Origin: Theocolax elegans
Lineage: Eukaryota > Arthropoda > Insecta > Hymenoptera > Cerocephalidae
Reading direction: 5' to 3'
Length of the DNA stretch: 64,000 bases
NCBI GenBank assembly: GCA_026168455.1
Contig: CM047426.1
Span: 71,761,986-71,825,985 of the forward strand
Part shown: piece after piece, positions 52,136-63,925 of the stretch
How the letters are laid out: each line of letters begins with the position of its first letter
How positions within the stretch are numbered: the stretch's first letter is position 1
Position numbers and translations under genes: made by a program
The notes under the pieces: model-generated
Seen by the model: the letters and a program-made list of their open reading frames with translations, nothing else
Databases searched by the model: none
What the model was told of the DNA's origin: nothing

Positions 52136-52640
52136 ATACTATTGGATAACTTGAAAACAGGCAAAATTCATGCATATAACAACAATCACAAAAGAGATAA
52201 CAATAGCTATCGAACAAATTTTAAAGAAATAATTACAGTGATTACAAAAATTCGCAAATCAGTAATCAAAATACTTATAGTGATTTTAATCGACAGCATT
52301 ATAGGGATAACAATTATAGAAATTGTACACATAGCGACGTCAGAAATAATGACAATCGCAACCCAAATAATAGATATAACAACGACAGGAACGCAAAGCA
52401 GCATCGTAGATACCAATCTTATAACAGAAGGAGTGAAGATCGAACAGAATTAGCAAGTTCAGCGAAAAACTCATCAGCTAATAATGAGAAGAAACATTTA
52501 AACTCGGAAGATGCTCGTCGCAGTCCTCAGGTGTCGAGCATCTAAAATCTTCTTCAATCGAAGAAATAAAAAACGAAGTCATCTCGCAGAAAGCTATAAG
52601 TATTTGGATTAGAGGGAGAAGCGCTGCCCGCAACTCATCT
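52136..52640. other. Decayed gypsy gag-protease region
   Basis: An Asn/Ile-rich low-complexity open frame (52142-52453) is the remnant of the gag tail. No aspartic protease motif is visible, so that part is deleted or unreadable. Confidence 0.5.
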
Positions 52641-53290
52641 TATGACACACCAGATAAAAACAACATCTGATAAGCCAGTCCGCACGAAGCAATATAGATA
52701 TCCAAAAATTTTAAAAGAACAGATGGAAGTTGCGATTAACAAATTACTTGAAAGTGACATAATAGAGCCATCAAATTCTCCATATTGTTTACCAATGTGG
52801 TTAGTACCTAAACATCCAGACTCAAAAGGAAATAAAAGGTGGCGATTAGTCACCGACTGTCGAAAATTAAATGAAATAACCATAGGAACGTACTACCCGC
52901 TTCCTTTCACGTCGGATATATTAGATAACCTTGCTGCCAGTCGTTCTATAACAGCAAAAGACTTTCGTCAGGGCTTTTACCAAATAAAAATGAATCCCCG
53001 CGATGCACACAAGACCGCATTTTCAGGCCCAACTGGTACCTTTCAGTACAAACGCAAGGCAATGGGTCTGAAAGATGCAACAAACACATTCAGTAAGGCC
53101 ATGTCTCTTGCACTCTCGGGCCTACAGGGCGAAGAGCTTGAGATATACCTAGATGACATTATGATTTTTGCCCAAAATCTACAGGAGCACGGCGAGCGTT
53201 TCAAAAGATTATTACAAAGACTAGACGAAGCCAACTTAACAATTGAGCCTAAAAAATTGCCTAACAAACTTACTTACTTGTTCGCGCAAT
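52641..53290 (+). pseudogene. pol: Ty3/gypsy reverse transcriptase
   Basis: The frame is open through RTKQYRYPKILKEQME, SPYCLPMWLVPKH, RWRLVTDCRKLNE, YYPLPFTSDILDNL, FRQGFYQIKM, the catalytic YLDDIMIFAQ and ANLTIEPKKLPNKL. It breaks off at 53290. This is the same motif at which the fragment at 38487 begins. Confidence 0.9.
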
Positions 53291-53367
53291 CAAGTTACCG
53301 AACATCACGCTACGCGTCTTGATAGGGCGGCTGCGACTGCGCCGTCTCTTTCTTTGTATTTCTTTCC

Positions 53368-54393
53368 TTACGTCCAGCTGAAAGGAGGTGGCGCATCGCC
53401 CTTCATGCACCACTTGCTCGCCAATCCATCTTGATGTGCCAGGATCCTCATCTCTCTGCATGTGTCTCGACTGCCGTTCTGGGGTGGTGGCACCTCTATT
53501 TGTAACTCAGGAACTGGTGAGTAACACGGAGACCTCGTTCCAACAGATACCATCGAATAGTAGCCCGTCCATCCTGGAGGATTATCACGGCACGACGGAC
53601 CGGGAGGGGAGGGAGAACGCGGTGGAGACGGTAACGCTGAAACGTAAACGTCAATTGTAAATTGACGTGGACCTCGCCTCTTCTTGTTCCCCTTCTTCTT
53701 CTGTTTCCTCTGAAAATTGGTCATGCCATCCTCCCCGTCTTCTCCCATTATAGTCATCAGATGTACCTCACGCCATTCCATTGGGACCTGAAGTCGCGGG
53801 ATGATGGGCACCAGTCCAGGAAGGGCCGTTCTCGGAGCAATTCGACCTATCGGCCGTATTTCGCGTTCCGTGAAATACGAACTTGAAGTTTTCTCAGACG
53901 TCGTGGTGACACCTGGGTTGGTGTACCACCTTCCCTTTCCATTGGTACAAGAATTGGAACCTCGGGATCGCTCGCTGCTGACATGGTACTGTCTGGTCTG
54001 TCATTGTTACTCGCCTCGGGAATCTCGGCTCCCCGGCCGGACAGGTTCGATCTCTCCTCTCTCAACGGTGGGGAGTGATTCTCGAAACGCCGCACTATGG
54101 GAAAAAGGTAAGAATTTTGTCCTAAAATCGTAGAACTCTTGTTGTGATAGGTGCAGAATAATGAAATTTGAGGGTAAGATAGTTGATGAAATATGCTATC
54201 TGGGAAAATTAAAGTTATGAGTTCAAGGTCATTTTATGACCTTCAAAAATGAGATCAAACATGTTAGTTTTATGAAAAAATTTAGTTTCTTCTTATTAAA
54301 ATGAGTAAAAATGTTAAATTATAATATATTATATAGATATTTTGAAATATTTTTGTCTGCTGATTAGAACTGCTGAACTAAAAAAATCGAATC

Positions 54394-54439
<46 letters not shown>

Positions 54440-54727
54440 ACATATATTAATGCAGCATTTTACTTATTTTTCAGTGAAATTACTTCAGTCGATGATATGA
54501 GTTGTAGTGACGATTCATCCAGTGAGTTAGATTAAAATTATATTCAAAATATTATTTGCAAATATACAAATATACAAATGTTGTTTATATTTACTTTATG
54601 TTTACTTATGTCTACCAAAGAATTTACATAAAATGTATTTTTATGAGATAAATTTACTACAATTATTTAACAATCTCGTATAAAAACTAATCCAAAACAC
54701 ACGCATACTCCCACACATAGTCCCACC

Positions 54728-54759
<32 letters not shown>

Positions 54760-54784
54760 GTATATACATACTATATATATAGTA

Positions 54785-54818
<34 letters not shown>

Positions 54819-55475
54819 CACACACTCATGAACCCGTTCAGTTCTAAGTTTTCTAAGGAACTTTCAAGAATTAACCTACTGCGTTTTTTAAGAGCAAAAA
54901 GTGATTCGATTTTTTTAGTTCAGCAGTTCTAATCAGCAGACAAAAATATTTCAAAATATCTATATAATATATTATAATTTAACATTTTTACTCATTTTAA
55001 TAAGAAGAAACTAAATTTTTTCATAAAACTAACATGTTTGATCTCATTTTTGAAGGTCATAAAATGACCTTGAACTCATAACTTTAATTTTCCCAGATAG
55101 CATATTTCATCAACTATCTTACCCTCAAATTTCATTATTCTGCACCTATCACAACAAGAGTTCTACGATTTTAGGACAAAATTCTTACCTTTTTCCCATA
55201 GTGCGCCGTTCCCTCTCTGCATCCTCTTTTTGCCAGATGTTCCCCAGTTCGCGTTCACATTCCTCATACCAATCAAAAGAGGTTCCCTTATACTCGGGAC
55301 TATGAATGGGAGTAGAGCGGGCGAAGATGTCGTCGTTCCGCTCCTCATCACTCGAAATATCCTCGTACTCGGGCAGATTAATATTGGTAGGAGTTTGTCT
55401 CAACGTGGGGGTGACAGCCTGGTCCTCTTCTTGCACGCCACTCTCCGTGTTCGACACAGATTCCGCTGGTTCCAT
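53368..55475 (-). pseudogene. Gag-like ORF downstream of integrase (copy 1), split by a foldback element
   Basis: It starts MEPAESVSNTESGVQEEDQ 60 bases after the integrase stop. Acidic residues dominate (DISSDEERNDD). At EDAERERR the foldback element enters; removal of it and one CGCCG duplication joins the frame to FENHSPPLREERSN. After a shift near 53850 come PRTALPGLVPIIPRLQ, a basic patch (KQKKKGNKKRRGPRQ) and FTIDVYVSALPSPPRSPSPPGP. The last phrase parallels RRQLTMDDYFGGLSPPRS of the copy at 48739-51215. No zinc knuckle is left at the truncated end. Confidence 0.65.
54093..55203. mobile_element. Foldback element with CACTATGGG ends, 1.1 kb
   Basis: Arms of about 300 bp are near-perfect inverted repeats: CACTATGGGAAAAAGGTAAG... 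and ...CTTACCTTTTTCCCATAGTG. CGCCG is duplicated outside (54088-54092 and 55204-55208). The centre holds a T run (54395-54437) and CA/TA simple repeats (54729-54835). No ORF. The ends look CACTA-like, though a 5-bp duplication is not the usual 3 bp. Confidence 0.85.
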
Positions 55476-55535
55476 CTGTAATATGGAGAATTAACAGAGA
55501 TTAATATTTATATACTTAACTTCCGCTATCATTAA

Positions 55536-56915
55536 TCATGCAATCTCATTCACACTCGCATTCACGTTTCCACTCGTCACGCATTGTCTCGGCGGTATAT
55601 ACCTCTTTAAATAAAGCACTTGTTCTTTAAGTATTGCACGAGTTTTTCCCCCAATTTTTGCCACATATAAACCGTAGGGGACTTCACCACGATGATTACG
55701 TAGGGACCTTGAAACTTCGGTGCAAATTCTACGACTCACTAAATCACCTACTTGAAATTCCACGTCCCGCCTTCCACGGTTATATTGTCGTTCCCGTCTT
55801 ATTCTCGCTTGATCGATGTGTCTCGCCACTAGATCACGCAACGCATCCAAGCGTTTTACTCTGTCAATCCATACTTCCGGAGGCAGTCTCTGTTACTTTT
55901 TACTACTTTCCACTTCTCGTCGCAAATTCACCACTGGCTGAGGATGTCGACCATAATTAAGGAAGGCTGGAAACACCTTAGTTGACGCTTGGGCCGCTGT
56001 ATTGACAGCGTGTCTGAACTCATGAATATGCTTATCCCAATCCCGATGATTATTCCCCATGAAAGAAGCAATCATGGTCTTGAGCGTACGATTGCTTCGT
56101 TCCACAGGATTGGCTTGGGAATGGTACAGAGGCGTGGTGACATGTTTGACGCCATATTCTTCTAGTGTACTCACCAGAAACTTATTATCGAACTCCTTTC
56201 CATTATCCGATAAGAAATAGTCTGGTGTTTCCCAGCGGCAATGTATTAACTTCTCCAATGCTCTCGCCACAAACTTTCCGTCGGCTTTTTGCAACGGCTT
56301 AACCTCTACCCACCGGGTGAATAAGTCCTGGAACATAATAAGGTAACGGTATTGCGACTTACTCCGGGGGAACTCCATAAGATCTGCCGCCACTATTGCC
56401 CAAGACCGTTCAACCACTCGGTGATCTTTTAGACCCTGAACCCTTGTTTGTGGAACATTATATCGTTGACAAATCTTGCACTTTTTCACAGATAATTCGA
56501 CATTATGATACACCCCTTTCCAATAGTATTCGCGCGCCACCCTATCGTAAGTCTTATCCACTCCCAAATGACCATGCCGACGGGGCACTAAACGCCACTT
56601 CTTCTCGCGATGAAAAATCGGATCTAGAAAAGGATCAGCCCTATATTGATAGATAAAACCGTCCTCGACTTTACAGTTCTGGTACTTGTGCGGGAACCTC
56701 TCAATCTCCCCACTTAACTGCAAATACTCAGTATCGGTAATATCTTCACTTGACAGACTCGACACAATCGCCTCCTCTTCCTCATACATGCGAGAGAGTG
56801 CGTCAGGAAGCTGATGTTGCGCTCCACTCCGATGTAGGACCTCGAAATCCCACTGCTGCATTTCTAAAGCCAACGAGCAAGGCGACCGGTGGGATCGCGT
56901 AAATTTCGCAACCAC
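55536..56915 (-). pseudogene. Ty3/gypsy integrase (copy 1)
   Basis: The tether HQLPDALSRMYEEEE is followed by the zinc finger (CKICQRYNVP), VAADLMEFPRS (Asp 1), YFLSDNGKEF (Asp 2), and HSQANPVERSNRTL (Glu). The core ends in NYGRHPQPVVNLR. A shift and stop near 55900 separate the C-terminal domain (RLDALRDLVARHIDQ, FQVGDLVSRRI), which ends at 55536. The catalytic triad is complete. Confidence 0.9.
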
Positions 56916-57211
56916 CGCAACGCGCTATGGTCAGTGATAACTTTGAAACTATACTCTTCTAAATAAGAACGCAACTTTTTAATTGACCACAAAATCGCTA
57001 AACACTCCTTTTCCGTAGTTGTATAATTCTTTTCGGCCGGACTCGACACATGGCTCACGTAGACGATTGGGTGCTCCCCTCCCTCACTTTCTTGAGTGAG
57101 CACGGCTCCGATTGCCACGTTGCTCACATCACATTGTATTGTAAACGATTTAGAATAATCAGGTGTCGCTACATCTCGAAAGACTTCACTTGCTCCTCCC
57201 CCCAAAACCAC
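56864..57211 (-). pseudogene. Ty3/gypsy RNase H (copy 1)
   Basis: The frame holds FTIQCDVSNVAIGAVLTQ, PIVYVSHVSSPAEKNY, TTTEKECLAILWSI and FKVITDHSALRWL. It overlaps the ends of the RT and integrase frames, so small indels separate the three. Confidence 0.88.
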
Positions 57212-57965
57212 GATTGGCCTTTACAAAGGAGTTTAAGCAAGGGAATCTTTAACTCCGAATAGTTCGGTATAAATCTCGAGTACCATCCTACCATGCCCAA
57301 GAAACGTCGCAATCGTTTGACATTCTTGGGATCAGGGTAGGACAGCACTGGCGCCACTCTTTCGGGATCGAGTCGTAAGCCCTATTTGTCTAACAAGAAA
57401 CCCAAGTACTTCACCTGGGCGCAGCAGAAGTCACACTTAGGATTGACTACAAGACCTGCGTCGACCAGGCGGGTCAACACTTTCTCCAACCAGCATAGAT
57501 GGTCCTTGAAATTATTAGTAACTACGATGATATCATCTAGATACGAGAATATGTATGATCATCCTTTCTCGTCACTCGGTTGAATTCACGATAATCGACG
57601 CAAAAACGATATGTCCCATCCCCTTTCTTCACAAGGACCGGTGCACTACTATAGTCACTTGCTGATCGTTCGATGATGCCTTCATTGAACAACCTCTCAA
57701 CTTTCTCCGTCGTCACCTGTAACATCTTGGGGAACATACGCCGGATTTTATGTCTTATTGGTGTATGCTCTGTCACCAATATATGGTGTTCCGCTAGGTG
57801 GGTAATTCCAGGCGTGCCAACAGATTGTCGACTTAAAATCCGCTCGACAAGCTCGCTAACTTGATCCCTCTAGTTATCCCTTAATTCAGAAGTACCAGCA
57901 CGCTCAGCATACACATGCGCTTCGTCACGTCCTAATTCAGAGATGTACCACGCGCCCTGTGCGCG
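57169..57965 (-). pseudogene. Ty3/gypsy reverse transcriptase with internal deletion (copy 1)
   Basis: The start reads VTEHTPIRHKIRRMFP, SAPVLVKKGDGTYRFC and YREFNRVTRKDD. The next readable motif is FSYLDDIIVVTNNFKDHLC, so about 90 residues of the palm are missing. VKYLGFLLDK, a stop, and RRFLGMVGWYSRFIPNY follow. The deletion removes one catalytic Asp. Confidence 0.82.
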
Positions 57966-59325
57966 GTCATGTTTCAACTTATTTGCCGCGCAATCCACTG
58001 CTCTGTGACCGTCTTCGACAAAGCTATTGCAGTCCCCCGCAATGTGACCAGATTCATGACACCGGTGCCACTGCGAGGTAACATTGCGTAGCCGAACTCT
58101 ACAGCTAACTCAGCCTATCTTAAGCTTCCCATTTTCTAGCAGCTTTTTTGCTGCAGTCACGGGAAGAAGGACGCTGGTCATCAGGGTACCTCGGTAGGAC
58201 CCTCTGAGCTTTATACTCTCAGAAGTTACCACCTATGGCCCAATCACCGAAGATATAGCCTCCGTCACTTCTGTTACCCACATAGTGTGGACGAGACCAC
58301 CGTTGTGAGTTCTGGGCTCCGTCACCAGGTTTCCCAAGCTCGATGATCAGCTCTTTTGCTTTTGTTCGGCGGATGCGGGAGACTCTTTCTCCCAATCGCT
58401 TCAGGCTCGTTATGGCCCGAATTTGCCGGATGTCGGCGTATGACCGCTCATCGATCCCTTTGATTTTGATTGCGTCGGGACAAAATGCCTTCAGGGCCAA
58501 CTTTTTCCCTTTGACGACTTTTTCTGGGTCTACGATATCCTTGGACCTAGTGGGCTACTAATGCTGGGACCGTTCTTAATTCCCCTACGCACAACCGTTG
58601 TCCAGCCAGCATCTATTGGCTAGCCACCACCTAGTTTAGGAACGGATGCGCAAGTGATTTCCGATTCACACTTTCCTTAGTGACCCGCTTCGTCACCTTT
58701 TTCCTTTTTTCCTGTGGGTGCACTAACGGTGAGGATTTATCCTTCTCAATTGCCTTCTCTTGTCGCGTCTCCGTGCGGAAGATGGGCGACGTTTGGCAAG
58801 CCCCATCCTTTCGCGCACTACCACCGCTAGCTCTTGGCTCACCCGAGCGTACTGAATAGAGCCCTGCTCGTGGCCCTCGCCATTGTTTTGATCACCTTGT
58901 GGATGTCGTACTTATTGAGGATAAACTCCATAAGGATCACTAATTTTTCCTTAAGCAGGGTAAAGGCCATTATAGCCTCACTCGGCTTTTTAAAATGAAG
59001 GAATGTCATACGTAGCATTAGATGCTACAGAGGCCGAGCGGCCAATCTCTGCAGCAGTGCGGACGCTCGATAATGACGTTTGGGAGCCCGCTTTCTCACT
59101 CCTTAGAAGCACCGGTACTGGAATATCCCTCGCCTGCACCGTAACAGTTTCTCAACGCCGACACTACTCATAGTTGGTTTATATTCGGGGTTCCTTCCCC
59201 TAGCTCATTTTGGTTCACCCCGGGTATTTTATTTACCCAGTACCCTCCATGTCTGGCGAGCATTCCCCTCTCCGCCACCTGTGGAAGCGCCCAGTAGAGG
59301 TCCAGCAACCCCCCTGGGAGAGTGT
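57966..59325 (-). mobile_element. R1-clade LINE, truncated 5' portion (copy B)
   Basis: Its 5' end (about 59325 down) aligns with that of copy A at 63795 (CCATGTCTGG, CATTCCC, GCCACCTG). ORF1 remnants include GERVSRIRRTKAKELIIELG (58380-58325) and weakly preserved zinc-knuckle sequence near 58000-58090. It stops at about 57965, where the gypsy RT starts. It is heavily decayed. Confidence 0.75.
58219..58500 (-). pseudogene. R1-clade LINE ORF1 fragment (copy B)
   Basis: It reads FCPDAIKIKGIDERSYADI, RQIRAITSLKRLGERVSRI and GKPGDGAQN. This aligns with 62931-62700 of copy A. The later part is frame-shifted. Confidence 0.7.
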
Positions 59326-59448
59326 GTGTGTGTGTGTTCATATGAGTTTGTGTATATGTGTGTTCATAAATGTCTCTGTGAATGGATGTATACGTGTGCG
59401 AGTGTATGTATATGCTTGTGTGTGGACGTGTGTGTGTATGTTCTTTTT
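59326..59448. repeat. GT-rich (ACAY)n-type microsatellite between two LINEs
   Basis: GTGT/GTAT/GCGT units run from the 5' end of copy B to the A-rich 3' end of copy A. Confidence 0.88.
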
Positions 59449-59639
59449 CTTTTTTTTTTTAGGAGGTGGTAAAAATGTTCTTTACGCACGGAGTGTGGGA
59501 CTCGGTCAGCGTGACCGATACTCACTAAAAAACCACCCTGCCTTTGGTCTTGGCAGGGCTCCTCCTCTCAACTGATCTTTCCCCCCTCGGAAACCGCCGT
59601 GAGGCATTACTTCGAGAGGGGCAGTCATGCCACGTTTGG

Positions 59640-62278
59640 CCCTTCGTGATCGGCAATAATATCACTGTCTGGTGCATGTGGGGCAGCTACTAATGTCGCC
59701 CTTTGTACGCTCTTCTTCTTTTCTGATATGATTCAGCCGCCCCACAATGGATGCTGCTAAGGTCACTACGGCATCCCAACCTTCTTGCAAACCAAAAAGG
59801 CACATCCCGATACCCTCTGGTGCCAAAGGGCCCCTTCCAAAAAGTTTGGAAAACACCCCTTAGTACGGCAATTCTGCAAGCTCGCCGACAGGATGCACCG
59901 TAGCTTAGGTTACTTCTTAGGGTATCCGCCCAAATCGGGGCTCCATATAAAATTACCGTGCTTACCACTGTCGCTCAGAGGGCTCGACGTGGCTGCTTTG
60001 GCCCTCCGATATTGGGCATTATGCCCGAAAATGCTCTAGCCACTACTGCGGCTTTCGACCCTGCACTTAGTAGGTGTTCCTTGAATGTTAGCCGCGCATC
60101 CAAGATGACTCCTAGGTATTTCACCGTGTCCGCCGATCTTATACGTTTACCATTTACAGTAAAGGTGACGTACCTCCTTTACTTCGTTCTGGAGATAAGT
60201 ACCGCCTTGGTCTTTTCGGCCGCCAGACACAGCCCATGGGTGCTCAACCATGCAGCCACTACCGCGATAGAGACATCTCCGAGATATTCTATCTCATCGA
60301 TGCTCCTTGCGACGACGACCAAAGCCACATCGTCCGCAAGAGCCATCATCGACACTCCCTGTGGAAGCTGCTGTCTAAGCAGTCCGTCGTAAATGACGTT
60401 CCAAAGAAGAGATCCCAAGACCGAACCCTGCGGCACGCCTCCGGTGATATAGGAGTGCGCGCCATCCTCGGTGTCATAGAGGAGGATCCGTTCTATGAGG
60501 TAGCTCGCGATGACTTTGCGTAGGTAGAGCGGTACCTTTAAGTGTTCCAAGGACAACATAATGTTGTCCCACCGAGCCGAGTTGAAGGCATTGCGGATAG
60601 CCAGTGCGATGATAGCACACATGCGCCTAGAATTCCTAGTACCACCGATGGCATTGGTGGCCAGCTCGACAACTCGACTTGAAGCGTCAATAGTTGAGCG
60701 CCCTTTCCGAAAACCGAACTGATTGTCGGACAGATTACCTGCCTGTGCAATGGCTGCTTGTAGCCTGGCACAAATGACCCGCTCGGATAGCTTCCCAGCT
60801 ATATCCAACAAACAGAGTGGCCGGTACGAGGAAAGGTTCTTCGGTGGTCGGCTTCCCTTTGGGAGAAGCACCAGCCTCTGTACCTTCCACCTTACTGGGA
60901 AGCATCCTAATTGAAAACATGCACTAAATGTGTCCGCAAACATTTGTGGCACATTCAGTGCAGCGGTCTTAATGGTTAGACCAGGTATTCCATCCGGCCC
61001 TGGAGCTTTACGGATGGATATTCTCCTTGCAGCCATTTTCAGCTCGGTTATGTTAATGTATTGCGGCGCGACTGCACTGTCGGTCCCCATTAGGCCTGTC
61101 TCGGTTGCTCGTTTCTGATGTTGTGAGAATAGGTGGCGCACCGCTCTGTCAAGAAAATGTGGACACGATAGCGTTAAGACGCCCCTGGGTATGATCTTAT
61201 TCATCACCATTTTGTACGACTTACCTTAGGAATCGCGGTTCACTTACTCACAAAACTCGCGCCAGCAATTGCGTTTAGCCGCTTTAATTGCAGTCTTGAG
61301 CTCTTTCCGCTTTTCCTCGTAGGCCGCGGTTAGTTCTTGGTACCGCGGTTGGTTCCGAGCTCTCTGGTGCAGTCGCCGCGTCCGCAGACACTCACGGCGT
61401 ATTTTCGCGATATTCTCATTCCACCAGTAAATAGGTGGACGGCCACGAGGGATCGATTTCCCGGCCATACAGATATCGCAAGCCGCTGTTATGGCACGCT
61501 TGAGTTCCTCGGCTCGTTCTTTCGGTGTTCCTTTGACAGCGACTTCTGCTATGGAGCAGAGGAACATGTCTCTGTCGAAGGTAGACGGTACCCATCTCTT
61601 GTATTGGAAGCTTTTGTTCAGACCTGCTGCCCTGTTAATCATCGATTGGAGCTGGTACACAAGAGCTTGATGGTCGCTCTGCGTGTAACAATCACTAACT
61701 TTCCAGGTAAACCCTCCTTTCATCAATCTAGGATCGGTGAAGGTTAGATCTACTATAGACGACCTCCCCGCGTTGGTAAAAGTGGGAGTCGTTCCAGTGT
61801 TAGCAATCTCCAACTCCAATATCGCTAAGGCCTCGAGGAGTGTACGACCACGAGTGTTCTTTTTGTACTGCCCCATTCTGTCGCCCAGGCATTAAGCTCC
61901 CCTCCAATGACTATTGGCAATCGGGAGGACCTTGCACTAGTAACAATGGCATCAAGAGATCCCAGAAATCCGTCGATGTTATCACTGGGTGGGAGGTAGC
62001 AACTGTATATTCGCATACCCGCCACCTCCACCCACGTAAAATTGGGGAAGGGAGCGGCCATTTTTCTGGATACATGCATGTTTCCACATAACCCAAATGG
62101 CCGCTCTGCCAGTGGCATCATTCACCCATTTCGATTCACTGAGATCATTGTACTCCTCGCTGACGATAACAATGTCGGCCTGCTCTTCTCTGACCAACTG
62201 TGGCAGCAGATCCTGGTCCACAGCACAGTGGTTTAGGTTGATTTGTAGCACCCAGACCATTTCTGTCAGATGCTTCAA
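59640..62278 (-). pseudogene. R1-clade LINE ORF2: endonuclease and reverse transcriptase
   Basis: The start MVWVLQINLNHCAVDQDLL and ADIVIVSEEYNDL are typical of R1-clade AP-like endonucleases. YSCYLPPSDNI, IVIGGELNAWATEW, RSSIVDLTFTDPRL and YTQSDHQALVY follow in other frames. The GGELNAW differs from the usual GDFNAW, so a metal-site residue may be lost. RT (61210-60179) shows KAPGPDGIPGLTIK, SSYRPLCLLDIAGKL, NQFGFRKGRSTIDA, GVPQGSVLGSLLWN and LADDVALVVVA. C-terminal pieces at 59968-59660 read ILYGAPIWADTL. At least four indels. Confidence 0.88.
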
Positions 62279-63566
62279 CCGGCTATGTTCTTATCCGCCG
62301 CGCAATCCACTGCTTTGTGGCCCTCTTGGCCGCACCGGAAACACTGCGATGATCGGTCAAATGCGCTTTTGCAAGCCTTTGTGAAGTGACCGACCTCGTG
62401 GCATCCGTAACAACGCGTGATCGGTTCGCAGAGCCGAACCCTGCAGTTGACCCAGCCTATCCAAAGCTTCCCATTCTGTAGCTTTTTTGCTGCCGATGCG
62501 GGAAGAAGGACACTAGTCATTTGAGTGCCTCCATATGACCTTCTAAGCTTTATATTCCCAGAAGGTACCATATTTGGCCCGATCACCGCAGAGATTGTCT
62601 CTGCCACTTTCTTCGCCGTCGTGGCCTCGTCCATGTCCTTTATAGTAATAAACTCTTTGTGGGTCAGCATCTGGACCTCTGCTAACCCACGTAATGTGGT
62701 CGAGATCGCTACCTCGAGATCTGGAGTTCCTACGCCAGGTCTTCCAAGCTCAATGTGCAGATCTTCTCCTCTGGTACGCCGGATACGGGAGACTCTTTCT
62801 CCCAGCAACTTGAGGTTTGGCGCGGCCCGTATTTGCCAAAGGATGTCGGTATAGGCTCGCCCTCCTGACACTTTAATCTTAATGGCGTCGGGACGAGCTG
62901 GTTTTACGACCGCTTTAGGTTTTTTGGACATCTTTGGCGGTCCTCCGACATCCTTGGCTTACTTCAGCTGCGTGTTATGCTGAGCCTCTTTCTTTTTGCC
63001 CTTGCGTACTACAGTAGCCCAATCAGGGACCTTTGACTGGTTCCCACAGTCTTAGGAACGGATGTCGAAGCATCTGCTGGCCCATTTTTGTTCGTGGGCT
63101 GCTTCGACCCCTTCTTCCTTTTCTCCGGGGGATGCTGAGGTTGTGAGGGCCTTTCCATCTCCACCGGCCTCTTTTGACGCTCTCCAGCGCGGAAGATGGG
63201 CGACGTTTGGCACATTCCATCATTACGCGCATCTGCCATTTTAATTTTCGGCGCTGTCGAGCACACAACACTGTTCACCCGCGCGTATTCATTAAGAGCC
63301 CTGCTTGTTGCTCTCGCCATGCTCTTCAGCTCTTTGTGGATGTTGTTCTTATTCAGAACAAACTCCACCAGGGTGTCTATTTTCTCACGCAGACGGAGGA
63401 AAGCTCTGTCAGCGTCACTCGACATCCCAGTCGAGAGCAGGTCACACGTAGCATTTAATGCTACAGAGGCCGAGTAACCAACCTCCACAGCACTTATCAT
63501 TTTAACGGTGTGAGTTTGGTTCCCCCCAAAATCCGTGGGACCAGCACTGACCACCGGGGCTTTCAC
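62275..63566 (-). pseudogene. R1-clade LINE ORF1 (gag-like), two zinc knuckles
   Basis: The first frame (63566-63009) has an N-terminal helical part (DADRAFLRLREKIDTLVEF) and a basic linker (PPEKRKKGSKQPTNK). After a shift and stop near 62960-63020 the second frame (62931 on) reads RPDAIKIKVSGGRAYTDI, GERVSRIRRTRGEDLHIEL and two knuckles, CYGCHEVGHFTKAC and CFRCGQEGHKAVDC. It overlaps the ORF2 start by four bases (ATG of ORF2 at 62278). Confidence 0.85.
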
Positions 63567-63795
63567 CCGATCGGAATCAGTGGCGGGATTTGACAGGACT
63601 GCCGTGCCCGCTTGGGATAGTGTTGTTTTAACCTAACTATCCATAATTGGTTTAATTTCGGGGTGCTTTCCCCTATCTGGTTTTGGTCCGCCCCGAATAT
63701 TTAATTTTTTCGGTACCATCCATATCTGGAAAGCATTCCCTTATCCACCACCTGGGGAGGCGCCACGATGCGGGACCAGCAAACCCGGCACGGGT

Positions 63796-63925
63796 GTGTG
63801 TATATGTGTGTGTGCGTGCGTATGTGTATGTGTTCATAAATGTCTGTATGTGTGTATGTCTGTGCGAGTGTACATATATGAGTGTGTGTGCGCGCGCGTG
63901 TGTGTGTATATGTGTGTGTCTTACC
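63796..63925. repeat. GT-rich (ACAY)n-type microsatellite at the LINE 5' side
   Basis: Irregular GTGTGTAT, GCGT and CATA units. The last 75 bases of the window (63926-64000) are unassigned. Confidence 0.85.

Larger units (their letters stand above)
53291..57965 (-). mobile_element. Ty3/gypsy element (second family), copy 1
   Basis: On the minus strand the order is RT (57965-57169), RNase H (57211-56864), integrase (56915-55536), then a gag-like ORF (55475-53368). It is cut at the right by an R1-clade LINE (57965) and at the left by plus-strand gypsy RT (53290). A CACTA-type foldback element sits in the gag-like ORF. LTRs are not visible. Confidence 0.82.
59449..63795 (-). mobile_element. R1-clade LINE, near full length (copy A)
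   Basis: On the minus strand the order is 5' UTR, ORF1 with zinc knuckles (63566-62275), ORF2 with endonuclease (62278-61244) and RT (61210-60179), a C-terminal region, and an A-rich 3' tail (59449-59460). Both sides are GT-rich microsatellite. Frames are broken at several points. Confidence 0.88.

Noticed and set aside
63062..63477. Plus-strand ORFs across the LINE ORF1
   Set aside because: They are antisense shadows of the R1-clade ORF1 and show no family motif.
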